Shown here one piece after another: positions 26,495-35,588 of a stretch of DNA of 64,000 nucleotides. The first letter of the stretch is position 1; every line of letters starts with the position of its first letter. The DNA is from Nitratidesulfovibrio termitidis HI1 (lineage in GTDB: Bacteria > Desulfobacterota > Desulfovibrionia > Desulfovibrionales > Desulfovibrionaceae), in the NCBI RefSeq assembly GCF_000504305.1, contig NZ_KI632512.1:1067250-1131249 (forward strand). The letters are read 5' to 3'. The notes under the pieces were generated by a model, which worked only from the letters and a program-made list of their open reading frames with translations, had not been told where the DNA came from and ran no database searches. A program made the translations under genes and the position numbers.

Positions 26495-27961
26495 TCAGGA
26501 AAAGTCGAATCCCAGTTGCCGGTACAGGTTCACGTAGCTGCGCCCGGCCCGCTCCCACGAAAAGTCCTGGCCCATGGCGCGGATCATCATGGCCCGCCAG
26601 CCTTCGGTGTCGTGCTCCCAGTAGTGCACGGCGTCCAGGATGGCTTCGAGGAACAGTTGCGGGTCGCTCCGCCCGAAGGTGAAGCCGGTGGCCTCGGGCG
26701 ACGGCCACGGCATGATGGTGTCGCGCAGGCCGCCCACGGCGGTGGCCACGGGCGGGGTGCCGTAGCGCAGGGCGTACATCTGGGTCAGGCCGCACGGCTC
26801 GTAACGCGAGGGCATGAGAAAGATGTCGCTGCCCGCCTGGATGCGGTGGGCCAGGTCTTCCGTATAGCCCACGATGGCGCACAGCCTGCCCCGGTAGGTT
26901 TCCATAAGGTCCAGCGCCCGCGCCTCGTGCGCAAGGTTGCCCTCGCCCAGGATGATCACGCCCACGTTGCGCTCCATGAGCCGGGGCACTATGTCCAGCA
27001 GCAGGTCTATGCCCTTCTGCCCGCGCAGCCGCCCGATGAAGCCCAGCACGGGCCGGTGGGCCAGTTCCGGCGCAAGGCCCAGTTCGTCCAGCAGGGCCGC
27101 CTTGCACCGTTGCTTGCCGGCAAAACCCTGCGGATCGTCGGGCCCGTAGCGGCACGGCAGAAACTTGTCCTGCGCCGGGTTCCAGATGCCGTAGTCCGCC
27201 CCGTTCAGGATGCCGTGCAGCGCGTGCTGGCGGGCCTGCAGAATGCCCTCCAGTCCGCAGCCGTAGGCAGGCCCCAGGATTTCGCGGGCGTAGCTGGGGC
27301 TGACCGTGGTGACCATGTCGGCATAGGCGATGCCCGCCTTCAGCAGGTTGAAGTCGCCCCAGAATTCCACCCCGCTCATGGTCCATGCCTGCGGCGGCAG
27401 GCCGCAGCCGGTGAACAGGCGCGAGGCAAACCGCCCCTGGAAGGCCAGGTTGTGGATGGTCATGACGCTGCGCGTGTCGGCCCAGAACGGGTCGGTCTGC
27501 CGCCAGAAGTGCAGATAGGCGGGCACCAGCCCGCTCTGCCAGTCGTTGGCGTGCAGCACGGCGGGCGGCGTGCCCAGGCGGCGCAGCAGCGCCATGACGG
27601 CGCGGCAGAAGAAGATGAACCGCTCGCAGTTGTCGAAATAGTCGCCCTTGTGGTCGTTGTAGTAGTAGCGGCGGTCGAAATATTCGCCACGATGCACGAA
27701 GTACACCTTCATGCCGTGGTAGTCGGCCTCGTAGACATCGCAGGTGATGGGATCCCACGGGTAGCCCACGTGACAGTCGGAGATGGTCAGGTGGATGCCG
27801 TAGTCCGCCGTACGCAGGCGACCGTAGAACGGCGTGATCACCGAAGTGGGCACGCCCATGCGGTGCAGGGCCAGGGGCTGCGCGCCCAGCACGTCGCCCA
27901 GCCCCCCGCTTTTGGAAAAGGGATACATTTCCGAGGTGACGAAAACGACCTCACGTCGCAT
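26495..27961 (-). CDS. glgA: Glycogen synthase GlgA
   Basis: A 488-residue GT5 glycosyltransferase that extends glycogen from ADP-glucose. The N-terminus has [20 protein letters not shown], with the ADP-glucose-binding Lys-Ser-Gly-Gly. [11 protein letters not shown] and the C-terminal region [18 protein letters not shown] (the E-x7-E retaining motif) follow. It lies upstream of glgB and 155 nt downstream of the Nudix gene. A GC hairpin (about 28057-28090) between it and the Nudix gene may separate the transcripts. Confidence 0.94.
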   Translation of the reverse strand: MRREVVFVTSEMYPFSKSGGLGDVLGAQPLALHRMGVPTSVITPFYGRLRTADYGIHLTISDCHVGYPWDPITCDVYEADYHGMKVYFVHRGEYFDRRYYYNDHKGDYFDNCERFIFFCRAVMALLRRLGTPPAVLHANDWQSGLVPAYLHFWRQTDPFWADTRSVMTIHNLAFQGRFASRLFTGCGLPPQAWTMSGVEFWGDFNLLKAGIAYADMVTTVSPSYAREILGPAYGCGLEGILQARQHALHGILNGADYGIWNPAQDKFLPCRYGPDDPQGFAGKQRCKAALLDELGLAPELAHRPVLGFIGRLRGQKGIDLLLDIVPRLMERNVGVIILGEGNLAHEARALDLMETYRGRLCAIVGYTEDLAHRIQAGSDIFLMPSRYEPCGLTQMYALRYGTPPVATAVGGLRDTIMPWPSPEATGFTFGRSDPQLFLEAILDAVHYWEHDTEGWRAMMIRAMGQDFSWERAGRSYVNLYRQLGFDFS

Positions 27962-28116
27962 GATTGCGCGTTCCTCCCCTTGCGCGCGCGGCGTACCCGC
28001 GCGACGCGTTGCGCGCCATCCGGCGCGTGCGTCCCGTCATGCCGGGGCGGCGGCCCCGGCGAAACCAGCGCGCCGCCAGGCGGCGCGGCACGTTTCACCG
28101 ACCGTGCGGGGCCGCT

Positions 28117-28656
28117 TCAGGCCCCTTCCCCCGTGCGCTCCGGGCAACGGCCCCGGTCGCGCAGCCAGTCGGCGATGATTTTCGCATGGTCGAAGGCCAT
28201 GGTTTGCGGCAGATCGTCCGGTGCAAAGAACCTGGCGTCTGCCGCGTCGTCACCCGCCATGGGGAGGGCAACGGGGGAGGCAGCGCCCCCTGGCGACGGC
28301 CCGGCAACAGCCCCCGCCACCGGGGTGACGCCACCGCCACGCACCCGCGCGGCGTAAACCACGCTGAGGGTGTGGTGGCGCGGGTCGCGGTCCGGGTCGG
28401 AATACACCCCAACAAGGCCGGTCAGTTCCACGTCCAGCCCGGTTTCCTCGCGGGCCTCGCGCACCGCCGCCGCCTCTGCCGATTCGCCGTAGTCGATGAA
28501 CCCGCCGGGCAGCGCCCAGCCGGGCGGCTCGTTGCGCCGCCGGATGAGCACGATGCCCCGCCCCGGCTCGTGAATGAGGATGTCGACGGTGGGCGCGGGG
28601 TTGCGGTACATGACCACGGGGCCGCCGCAGTGCGGGCAGGGGACGCGGTGTTCCAT
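28117..28656 (-). CDS. Nudix hydrolase with N-terminal CxxC motif
   Basis: A 179-residue Nudix protein. The Nudix box is complete, running from GGFIDYGESAEAAAV through REAREETGLD, and binds metal for hydrolysis of a nucleoside diphosphate linked to another group. A CPHCGG pair near the N-terminus may bind zinc or be a remnant of a NudC-type ribbon. An Ala/Gly/Pro-rich insert lies at about 112-135. The substrate is unknown. ATG at 28656 begins MEHRVPCPHC. Confidence 0.87.
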   Translation of the reverse strand: MEHRVPCPHCGGPVVMYRNPAPTVDILIHEPGRGIVLIRRRNEPPGWALPGGFIDYGESAEAAAVREAREETGLDVELTGLVGVYSDPDRDPRHHTLSVVYAARVRGGGVTPVAGAVAGPSPGGAASPVALPMAGDDAADARFFAPDDLPQTMAFDHAKIIADWLRDRGRCPERTGEGA

Positions 28657-28812
28657 GGCGGGCGTGTCCGTTCTTGCCGGTTGTGGACGAGGTTGATGTG
28701 ACGAGGTTGCGGACGGGCTGTTTTGGCCGTCCGCCTCGCTGCCGCAAGCCGGAACGGGCTGTCCCGGAAGGCGGCGAGGATACGACACCACTTTCACAGA
28801 GTACGCGCAGAG

Positions 28813-30069
28813 ATGAAAAGTGACAAGTTGATAGCCGTGCACAACGGCGCGCTGGGCGACTTCCTGTGCGCCTGGCCCGCCCTGCTGGCGCTGGCGCGGG
28901 GGGCGGATACGCTGGACATGAAGCCAGGCGGCGCGGGGACGGAACACGCCGCGGCGCAAGGGTGCGCGCCCCGTCTGTTGTTCACGGGCAACATGGAACG
29001 CATGCGCTGGCTGGCCCCGTTGGGCTATGTGCCCTGCCCTCCGGCCATGCGCCGGGCGCTGGACGGGCTGTACGGAGGCACGGATGGCGGGAGGAACAAC
29101 GAGGGCGGGGCGACGAGAGGGGGAACGGACTGGCCGGACGCCCTGGCCGGGGCCACAGTGGCGTGGTTCTGTCTGGACCGCGCACCGGTGGCCGCCCACC
29201 CGCGCGTGGTGCCCCTGCCCTGCCTGACAGCCGGGCCAGACATGCCGGACATGCCGGACATGTCGGACATGCCGGACATGCCGGACGAGGGCGATGCGGA
29301 CGCGGATGGCCGGACATCCGAACCCGCCATGCCCACCTGCCACGTCACCGAATCGCTCCGGACCCGGCTTCAACGCATCCCCCCGTCCGCCCTGCCCTGC
29401 CCGCCCCGCTGGGACGCGGACTGGCAGGACACATGGCAAACCCTGTTCGGCGGCTGGGAAGGCGCGGATTCGCGCACCGTGGTGCTGGTGCCGGGTGCGG
29501 GACACCGATCCAAGCAGTGGCCGCCCCGGCGGTTCGCCCTCGTGGCCGGGGCGTTGTTCCGGGCCGGGTACAATCCGTTGTACGTGCTGGGTCCGGCGGA
29601 ACTGGAGCGTGGTCTTGAACGGGCCGACCTGATGCCGGAAGGACAACCGGAGGCGGAGGAGATACCGGTGGTCACCCCTGCCGACCACGACGCACTGGCG
29701 CATCTGCTGCGCCGCGCACGTCTGGTGATCGGCAACGATTCCGGTCCACTGCACCTTGCCGCGCTGCACGGCGTGCCGGTGCTGTCGCTGTTCGGTCCGG
29801 CCCCCGCCGGGGTGTGGCGTCCACATGGGGCGGCGGCGCTGGTCAGCCCGCTGGAATGTGCCCCCTGTTCCGCCACCCTGCGCACGCTGGGTTGCGACCG
29901 GGGGCAAGGCAACGCAAGCCCGCACGGCGAAAAAAGCCGCAATGGTACCGCTGATTCCGACGGCGCCTTTCCGTGCATGGCCGCCATCACCGTGCAGGAA
30001 GTACTGGACAAGAGCATGGAATTGCTAGGGATACCTTTCCAGCAAGAAAAATGGACGCAGCGGCCCTGA
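28813..30069 (+). CDS. GT9 (heptosyltransferase-like) glycosyltransferase
   Basis: A 418-residue GT9-family transferase of the kind that adds heptose or related sugars to lipopolysaccharide or other glycans. The N-terminus AVHNGALGDFLCAWPAL matches the family's GALGD signature. The C-terminal half has PGAGHRSKQWPPRRFA and the donor motif RLVIGNDSGPLHLAALHGVPVLSLFG. Late cysteines (CAPCSATLRTLGC...CM) are usual in heptosyltransferases. Between the two domains is an insert with a five-fold DMP repeat. ATG at 28813 has only a weak site. It is monocistronic. Confidence 0.87.
   Translation: MKSDKLIAVHNGALGDFLCAWPALLALARGADTLDMKPGGAGTEHAAAQGCAPRLLFTGNMERMRWLAPLGYVPCPPAMRRALDGLYGGTDGGRNNEGGATRGGTDWPDALAGATVAWFCLDRAPVAAHPRVVPLPCLTAGPDMPDMPDMSDMPDMPDEGDADADGRTSEPAMPTCHVTESLRTRLQRIPPSALPCPPRWDADWQDTWQTLFGGWEGADSRTVVLVPGAGHRSKQWPPRRFALVAGALFRAGYNPLYVLGPAELERGLERADLMPEGQPEAEEIPVVTPADHDALAHLLRRARLVIGNDSGPLHLAALHGVPVLSLFGPAPAGVWRPHGAAALVSPLECAPCSATLRTLGCDRGQGNASPHGEKSRNGTADSDGAFPCMAAITVQEVLDKSMELLGIPFQQEKWTQRP
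29239..29286 (+). repeat. 9-bp in-frame tandem repeat inside the GT9 gene
   Basis: Five units of GACATGCCG (one has T for C) encode Asp-Met-Pro/Ser repeats in the linker of the glycosyltransferase. The unit is a multiple of three, so copy changes would lengthen or shorten the linker without a frameshift. Confidence 0.9.
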
Positions 30070-30477
30070 GGCGCGCATGCGGAAAAAGGCGGCACGGCCC
30101 GGCGGACGAAAACCGCGCCCGCACACGGCGGTGGACGGAACGCAAAAGAAAAACCGGTCCCACACCCCTGTAGGACCGGCTCTCTGCAAAGAAAGGAAGG
30201 TGATCAGGATATAGCAAGCGGTGTGCCAACGTGCGGCAACGACTGCCCGCATGTTCCCCCGCCTTCAAGCCTGCACACATCCTTCTGTTTTTACTTTATT
30301 TTATCCGCCAATCCCGGCGGCAAGACAACACGAACCGGTTGCACAATCAGTTCAACTTTTTTGCCAGCGGTGTTGCCGCCACCACACAGCGCCTGTCCTG
30401 CAGGGCATTGCGGCTGCCTTTCCGCCCTTATCCGACAAAAATTTTTTGTACCGTCCCGGTAGGAAATCCCCGGCAGA
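30070..30477. other. 408-base gap, locally AT-rich, possible minus-strand small RNA
   Basis: The gap lies between the convergent GT9 and tsaC genes. It ends, reading on the minus strand, in a strong terminator (30144-30179). About 100 bases before that (minus strand, about 30347-30315) is a promoter-like pair, TTGTCT then TAAAAT, in the most AT-rich part. Either the tsaC transcript has a long 3' end or a separate RNA of about 150 nt starts here. Frames through it run across the terminator, so they are not genes. Confidence 0.35.
30144..30179 (-). terminator. Strong minus-strand terminator
   Basis: Stem CCGGTCC/GGACCGG with a 12-base loop. On the minus strand it is followed at once by TTTTTCTTTT. 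Confidence 0.85.
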
Positions 30478-31125
30478 TCACTCCACCACATACCCGGCAT
30501 CGCGCAGGGCTTGCGCCGACACGGCCCCGGCCCGCAACACCAGCAGGCGCGGCGCAGCGCCGCCAACCCCGTCACCAGTTCCGCCGCCAGTTCCGCCCCC
30601 CTCATCCAGCACCTCCACCAGCGTGGAGGGCAACCCGCCGGGCGGCGCGGGGGGCAGGTCCAGCACCCCGGGCACCTCGGCCAGCAGTTCCGGGTCAAGA
30701 TCGGCGGCACGGGTAACGGCAGGGCGTCCGCTGATGTTGGCGCTGCTGGCAACCAGCGGCCCACCGGCCAGCAGACACAACTCGCGGGCCACGGGATGCG
30801 GGGTCAGGCGCACGGCCACGCGCCCCGTGCCCCCGGTAAGCGGTACGGGCACGCCGGGCGCGGCAGGCAGCAGGATGGACAGCGGCCCCGGCCAGAAGTG
30901 CCGGGCCAGGTCTTCCGCCACCGGCCCCATGGGGGCCGCCACCTGCGCCAACTGGCCCACATGGCCCACGATGACCGGCAGGGCCAGACGGTGGGCGCGG
31001 CGCTTCACCCGGTATACCTCGTCAACGGCACCGGCATGGGTGGCCAGGCAGCCCACCCCGAAAAAGGTCTCGGTGGGGAACACCACCACCCGTCCCGCGC
31101 GCAGCAGCGCGGCGGCATCGTCCAT
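30478..31125 (-). CDS. tsaC: tRNA threonylcarbamoyladenosine synthesis protein TsaC/YrdC
   Basis: About 215 residues of the YrdC/Sua5 fold, which makes threonylcarbamoyl-AMP for the t6A37 modification of tRNA. Motifs are VVFPTETFFGVGC, YRVKRRAHRLALPVIV (KR...P) and the late LVASSANISG. The C-terminus has a Gly/Thr-rich stretch. The start is uncertain. ATG at 31125 gives the length of family members, but in-frame starts run up to 31287, and three of them lie in a 15-bp tandem repeat just upstream. No candidate has a good ribosome site. Confidence 0.85.
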   Translation of the reverse strand: MDDAAALLRAGRVVVFPTETFFGVGCLATHAGAVDEVYRVKRRAHRLALPVIVGHVGQLAQVAAPMGPVAEDLARHFWPGPLSILLPAAPGVPVPLTGGTGRVAVRLTPHPVARELCLLAGGPLVASSANISGRPAVTRAADLDPELLAEVPGVLDLPPAPPGGLPSTLVEVLDEGGGTGGGTGDGVGGAAPRLLVLRAGAVSAQALRDAGYVVE

Positions 31126-31170
31126 ATTCAGCATCTGGCAATTCAGCATCTGGCAATCCAGCATCAGGCA
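31126..31170. repeat. 15-bp tandem repeat, three units, at the tsaC start
   Basis: Three units of ATTCAGCATCTGGCA, two identical and one with two changes. On the minus strand each unit contains an ATG in the tsaC frame, so the repeat adds MLNCQ-type units or spaces the start from its promoter. Confidence 0.9.
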
Positions 31171-31302
31171 ATCCGTTGTTGGATCAGGCGTGACAGGAAA
31201 AGGCGGGAAACATGGCCGGGCGTCGTGCCGCGCCATACGGCTTGCCGCCCGTTCCGCGCCGGGGTAGACCATGGCCCGGGAACACACGCATCCGGAGGTT
31301 TC

Positions 31303-31770
31303 GTGAAATCACTGCGCCTGCTGGCGGTGGGCAAGCTGAAGACGCCGTTCTGGCAGCAGGCCGCCGCGCATTACCTGGAACGGCTGCGCCACACCTGGCG
31401 CGTGACCGAAACCCTGGTCCGCGATGGCGACGCCGCCCTGCCGCCCGCCAAACGCAACGCCGACGAAGGCGCGCGCCTGCTGGCGGCCCTTGGCCCCGCC
31501 GACATCGTGGTATGTATGGACGAACGCGGCAAGGCCCACACCTCGCGCGAATTCGCCGCGCTGCTGGACAGACTGACGGAAAACGCCACGGCGGTGCCGT
31601 GCTTCGTCATCGGCGGCGCCTACGGCCTGGACGATGCCGTCCTGAAACGGGCCGCCCTGCGCGTCTGCCTTGGCCCCATGACCTTCCCCCACGAGATGGC
31701 CCGCGTGGTGCTGCTGGAGCAGTTGTACCGCGCGGACTGCATCCTGCGCGGCTCACCGTATCATCATTAG
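31303..31770 (+). CDS. rlmH: 23S rRNA pseudouridine-1915 N3-methyltransferase RlmH
   Basis: A 155-residue SPOUT methyltransferase, the same length as E. coli RlmH, which methylates pseudouridine 1915 of the large ribosomal RNA in assembled ribosomes. It has MDERGKAHTSREFA, FVIGGAYGLDDAV, FPHEMARVVLLEQLYRA and the terminal RGSPYHH. The start is GTG at 31303 with GGAGG 5 nt before it. It diverges from tsaC. Confidence 0.94.
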   Translation: MKSLRLLAVGKLKTPFWQQAAAHYLERLRHTWRVTETLVRDGDAALPPAKRNADEGARLLAALGPADIVVCMDERGKAHTSREFAALLDRLTENATAVPCFVIGGAYGLDDAVLKRAALRVCLGPMTFPHEMARVVLLEQLYRADCILRGSPYHH

Positions 31771-31875
31771 CCGCGAAGGGTGCTTTCGCCGCAACTCCGG
31801 CATCCGCACGTTGCGCGCCTTCCAGCGCAACTGACCCAAAAGCAACACAGGCAATCTGGCGGATGGCGTCACCCG

Positions 31876-34230
31876 CTACAACACTTCGTACACGCGCGTA
31901 TGCACATTATCGAACACCAGCCTGAAGTACGGCGTAAAGCGCGGGTCTTCCGGTGACGACAGCAGCAGCTGCACCATCAGCGTGTTGTACATGTCATCGT
32001 CGATGACCAGCTTGTCGCCGGTGGTGCGGTTGAAGATGAAGTGCCGCCCATTGAACCGGAAGTACATCTGGCGTTGCAGGCCGGTATCGTCGAGCACGTC
32101 GATGGATTCCGCGTACACCGGGTCCATGTTCTGCACCAGCACCACGCCGTTTTCCATGCTGAACTGCAACGGCTTGCTGATGGAGGCTATCTGGTAGCCG
32201 CGCCCTTCCTTGGCCAGAAAATCCCAGCGGCCATAGGTGGTTATCCAGAAGCCCAGGCGCAGCATGTCGAAGCTGACCACCAGATACTGCCTGCCCTGCG
32301 CGGCCACCAGCGGCTCCTTTCGGGCGGCCAGCCTGCGCATCAGGTCGTCGGCGGCGTGGTTGTTCATGCCCTCGAAAACGTTGCCGGGAATGTTCCCCTT
32401 GCTGGCCGCGTACTTGATGATCTGCCGGGCAAAGCGCGGGTTGTCCGAGGCATACACGGCGGCAGGCACGAACAGCGAAGGCCCGCCATGGCTCGCGCCG
32501 TCGGCGATGGTCGAACGGTGCGCGAAGTGGTGGGTGGAATAGCCCCAGTCCCACCAGTTCCAGATCATGGCATCTTCCGGCGTGTTGGTGCGCAAAAATT
32601 TCAGCGCCGCCGCATGCCGCCGGTTGATGATGGGCCCCTGGGTCATGGCCGGAATCACTTCAAGGTACGGCGCGCCCAGCACCACCAGCAGCACGGCGGA
32701 AACCAGCAGCCGTCCGGCGGTGCGGTAGAAGTTGTCGCGCAGCACAAGGCCCGCCAGCCAGTGCACCGGCATGCAGATGCCAAGGGCCATCACCGGCGCG
32801 CCGAACATGACCATGCGCCCGCCCAGCTTGATGGACAGGAAGGCCAGCACCGCCAGCGGCAGATGGAACAGCGCCGCCGGGCGCGCCACCAGCGCGATGC
32901 CGAACCCGGCCAGCCCGGCCAATGCGGCGGGCATCCACGGGTGGAAGTAGGCCAGCACTTCCGCCACCGAAAGATCCTGCACCTCGATGATGCTCTGGGC
33001 CACGGAAGGATAGACCAGCACGTCGCCGTCGGGCTGGGCCACGGCGTCGCCCGCCCGCTTGATGTAGCTTTGGGCCGAATTCAGCATGGTCCGGAACACT
33101 TCGGCATCGGCCACCAGCCACAGCACCACCAGCCACAGCCCGGCGTGCACCACCCGCCGTTCGGCCAGCGCCCGCAGGAAGGGCCACGGACCGCGCAGCC
33201 CCACCGCCAGCAGCGCCGCCCCGGCAAAGCCCGGCCAACCGCCCAGCAGGGGCAGGGCATACAGCAGGCCGCCCACCATCAGGTCGGCCCGCTTGCCGCG
33301 CCTGCCGAACACCACGGCCAGGCCGGGCACCAGCAGCGCGTAGTAGCGCACCAGATACGGAAACATGGAATGCCATTCCTGCGACCACCAGCCCAGCAGG
33401 CCGCTGCACAACAGCACGGCCATCCAGCGGGGGGCAAGGGTGTCGTCGGCATCCGTTGCCCCGTCCGCCGCGTCCCCGTCCGCATCCGCATCCGCAGCGG
33501 CGCCGGAAGCCACAGCGGCGGCGGGCGTACGCCCGCGCCGCAGCCAGCGGTACAGGGCCACGGCCATCTCCGGCAGGGTGCACAGGCGCGGGGCCAGCCA
33601 CAGGCCCGGCCCCAGCGCGGCCACCAGGGCGAACAGCAGGGTTACCAGATCGGTGTCGCAGTAGCCCAGCAGGGTGCGGGCCAGAAAGCCGGGCGCCAGC
33701 GAGGCCAGCACCCCGGCGCACAGCCCCGCCTCCATGCCGCCCAGCGCGGCGGCCCAGGCAAACACGGCCACCGCCAGCAGGCTGCCCATGACCGGCGGCA
33801 GCCAGAAGCCCACGGCCCCGGACGTGGACCCGGTAAACAGGGCCACGTAGCGCACCAGTTCGGACATGGGGTGCCCCGCGCCGAACTCGAAGCCATCCGC
33901 CCCCGCCGTCCAGTGATAGGCGTCATGCGTGGCCAGCAGGTATTCGCCGTCCAACTGGTATTCCGGGGTCTGCCAGGCCGGGTATTCCAGCATGCGCATG
34001 GCAAAGGCCACGCCGAAGGCCAGCAGGGCCAGCAACACGGCGCGTCCGCCCGGCGAACACAACGCCACGACGGCGGCGCGCAGCCCAGCTTGCGGGGTTC
34101 GCGGCGATCGCCGCGCCGGGTTCCGTCGTTCGCTGTCCTGAAGATGGCGTGATTCGCCGTTGCCCTCGGCTTCCGGGTGCCCGGCAAGGGAGGCGGTCGG
34201 GGGAGATGTTTCGGGCGTGTGCGCGCTCAT
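31876..34230 (-). CDS. STT3/PglB-type oligosaccharyltransferase
   Basis: A 784-residue membrane protein of the STT3 family, which moves a lipid-linked glycan to asparagine of secreted proteins. A short cytoplasmic Ser/Arg-rich tail (1-70) precedes about 12-13 membrane segments to about residue 520. A periplasmic C-terminal domain begins with the signature WWDWGY at 559-564. External-loop acidic residues for metal (EYQLDGEYLL, GYCDTDLV) are visible. The start ATG at 34230 has AGGAAG upstream. It lies next to rlmH and a 72-residue gene, with no glycan-building cluster in the window besides the GT9 gene. Confidence 0.87.
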   Translation of the reverse strand: MSAHTPETSPPTASLAGHPEAEGNGESRHLQDSERRNPARRSPRTPQAGLRAAVVALCSPGGRAVLLALLAFGVAFAMRMLEYPAWQTPEYQLDGEYLLATHDAYHWTAGADGFEFGAGHPMSELVRYVALFTGSTSGAVGFWLPPVMGSLLAVAVFAWAAALGGMEAGLCAGVLASLAPGFLARTLLGYCDTDLVTLLFALVAALGPGLWLAPRLCTLPEMAVALYRWLRRGRTPAAAVASGAAADADADGDAADGATDADDTLAPRWMAVLLCSGLLGWWSQEWHSMFPYLVRYYALLVPGLAVVFGRRGKRADLMVGGLLYALPLLGGWPGFAGAALLAVGLRGPWPFLRALAERRVVHAGLWLVVLWLVADAEVFRTMLNSAQSYIKRAGDAVAQPDGDVLVYPSVAQSIIEVQDLSVAEVLAYFHPWMPAALAGLAGFGIALVARPAALFHLPLAVLAFLSIKLGGRMVMFGAPVMALGICMPVHWLAGLVLRDNFYRTAGRLLVSAVLLVVLGAPYLEVIPAMTQGPIINRRHAAALKFLRTNTPEDAMIWNWWDWGYSTHHFAHRSTIADGASHGGPSLFVPAAVYASDNPRFARQIIKYAASKGNIPGNVFEGMNNHAADDLMRRLAARKEPLVAAQGRQYLVVSFDMLRLGFWITTYGRWDFLAKEGRGYQIASISKPLQFSMENGVVLVQNMDPVYAESIDVLDDTGLQRQMYFRFNGRHFIFNRTTGDKLVIDDDMYNTLMVQLLLSSPEDPRFTPYFRLVFDNVHTRVYEVL

Positions 34231-34458
34231 GGCTTCCTGCCGTGAAAAAGGGCTGCGGCCCGTGGACCGCGCAGGGGGGATATACGCGAAACGTTGGCGC
34301 ATCGCCAGCGGGGCCGGGTGCGGCAAAAGCACCGGCAACCGCTTCACCTGCGCCGCGAAATACGTTAGAGCACTGCGCGAACCGGACAACCGCGCCGCCG
34401 CGCGCCGCCACCACACCGCACCGCCGGGTCAGCCCCGTCGGCCCATGGAGACGCCGCC

Positions 34459-34677
34459 ATGCTGAACATGAAGTATCTCGACGAACTCGAGGAATACCTG
34501 TCGTCAGAACGTCTGGACGACGAATTCGAATATTCGCCCGAAGAACGGCGCTACGAAATCCTCGAATTCCTCGAACGCCTCATGGACGTGGCGGAGAAGG
34601 CCGACGCCGCCGCCACCCGGCTGATCTTCCGCAAGTCGCAGTTGGGGGCGCTGATGGGCACCCCGCCCGAAAAGTAG
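34459..34677 (+). CDS. Small acidic hypothetical protein, 72 residues
   Basis: I do not recognise this protein. It is highly acidic and helical (YLDELEEYLSSERLDDEFEY, then a Glu/Arg-rich helix), with no cysteines and no membrane part. It could start at ATG 34459 or 34468; the ribosome site is weak. It stands between the divergent oligosaccharyltransferase gene and convergent rsmG. Codon use looks like its neighbours, which supports a real gene. Confidence 0.65.
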   Translation: MLNMKYLDELEEYLSSERLDDEFEYSPEERRYEILEFLERLMDVAEKADAAATRLIFRKSQLGALMGTPPEK

Positions 34678-34835
34678 CGCTGCCCGGTCCGTTCCCGCCC
34701 TGGGGGAGCCGACCAGCGCGGTTCGCGCCCCTTCGGCAGCCCGGCCCGCCCTGCAAGACGTCAGGCAGGACTATGGCAGACTGCGGGCAAGACTGAGGGC
34801 AAGGCTTCTCCCGAAGTTCCGCCCGGCACCCGACA

Positions 34836-35588
34836 TCACTCCAGAGCCAGTGCCCACAGATGGCGCGTGGTGGTTGCGGGTTCCGCGCCGCCTTTCGACG
34901 CTGCGCCGCCACTCTGCCCGCTTCGTCCCCCCCGCGCGGATGCCCCGCCCGCGCCATGCGGCGGCGGGGCCTGCACCTCGTATTCCGCCCGCGCCGCCGC
35001 CTTCCAGCCGGGGGACAGGCTTGCGGGCGCTCCCTCGTTGGCCAGAAACACCACCATGCCGCCGGGGGCCACATGGCCCCGCACCAGTTCCAGCACCTCG
35101 GGCCAGGGCAGAAAGGCGCGGCTTACCACGCAATCCGCCTTGGGCCGCGTGGGCATGAACTCCTGCACCCTGCCCCGGAACACCACGGTGCCCGGCAGGG
35201 GATGGCGGGCCAGCACGTTGGACAGGAACAGGGTGCGCTTCTCGCGCGCATCCACAAGATGATAGCTGCCCGCTTGCCATATCGCACGCAGGGGGATGCC
35301 CGGCAGCCCCGCCCCCGCGCCAAGATCCCACGTTTCCGGAGTTTCCGGCAGGGGCAGCGCGCGCAGAAAGCGCGCCAGGTGCAGGCTGTCCACGATCAGG
35401 GTGCGGAAAGTGGCCTGCCATGTGTGCGTGCCCACCAGATTCATGACCCGGTTCCACTTCATCAGCAGTTCCAGATAGCCCGCCAGCGCGGCCAGTGCGG
35501 TTTCCGGCACGTCGCCCGGGCCAAACCCGGCCTCGGCACACAGCCGGGACAGTTCCTTCAACGATACGTGGACATCTGCGGGGGGCAT
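34836..35588 (-). CDS. rsmG: 16S rRNA (guanine-527 N7)-methyltransferase RsmG
   Basis: A 250-residue methyltransferase that makes m7G527 in 16S rRNA. It has the substrate-side motif LMKWNRVMNLVG near residue 50, the SAM-binding TWDLGAGAGLPGIPL and VDAREKRTLFL. RSG-type residues lie in the later SRAFLPWPEVLEL region. The last 40 residues are a Gly/Ala/Ser-rich tail beyond the usual end (E. coli 207). ATG at 35588 has AGGAGA 5 nt upstream; the frame upstream of it does not match the family. Confidence 0.9.
   Translation of the reverse strand: MPPADVHVSLKELSRLCAEAGFGPGDVPETALAALAGYLELLMKWNRVMNLVGTHTWQATFRTLIVDSLHLARFLRALPLPETPETWDLGAGAGLPGIPLRAIWQAGSYHLVDAREKRTLFLSNVLARHPLPGTVVFRGRVQEFMPTRPKADCVVSRAFLPWPEVLELVRGHVAPGGMVVFLANEGAPASLSPGWKAAARAEYEVQAPPPHGAGGASARGGRSGQSGGAASKGGAEPATTTRHLWALALE

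Noticed and set aside
24452-28357. A 1301-codon open frame on the plus strand, opposite glgB and glgA
   Set aside because: It mirrors the third-codon-position GC of two well-identified genes on the other strand; the translation is His/Gly/Val-rich with no motif and no ribosome site.
29987-30280. Minus-strand frame of 97 codons in the gap after tsaC
   Set aside because: It reads straight through a strong terminator and into the antisense of the GT9 gene; no ribosome spacing.
34240-34458. Small frames upstream of the 72-residue gene
   Set aside because: No ribosome site, arginine-rich translation and overlap with the oligosaccharyltransferase leader.
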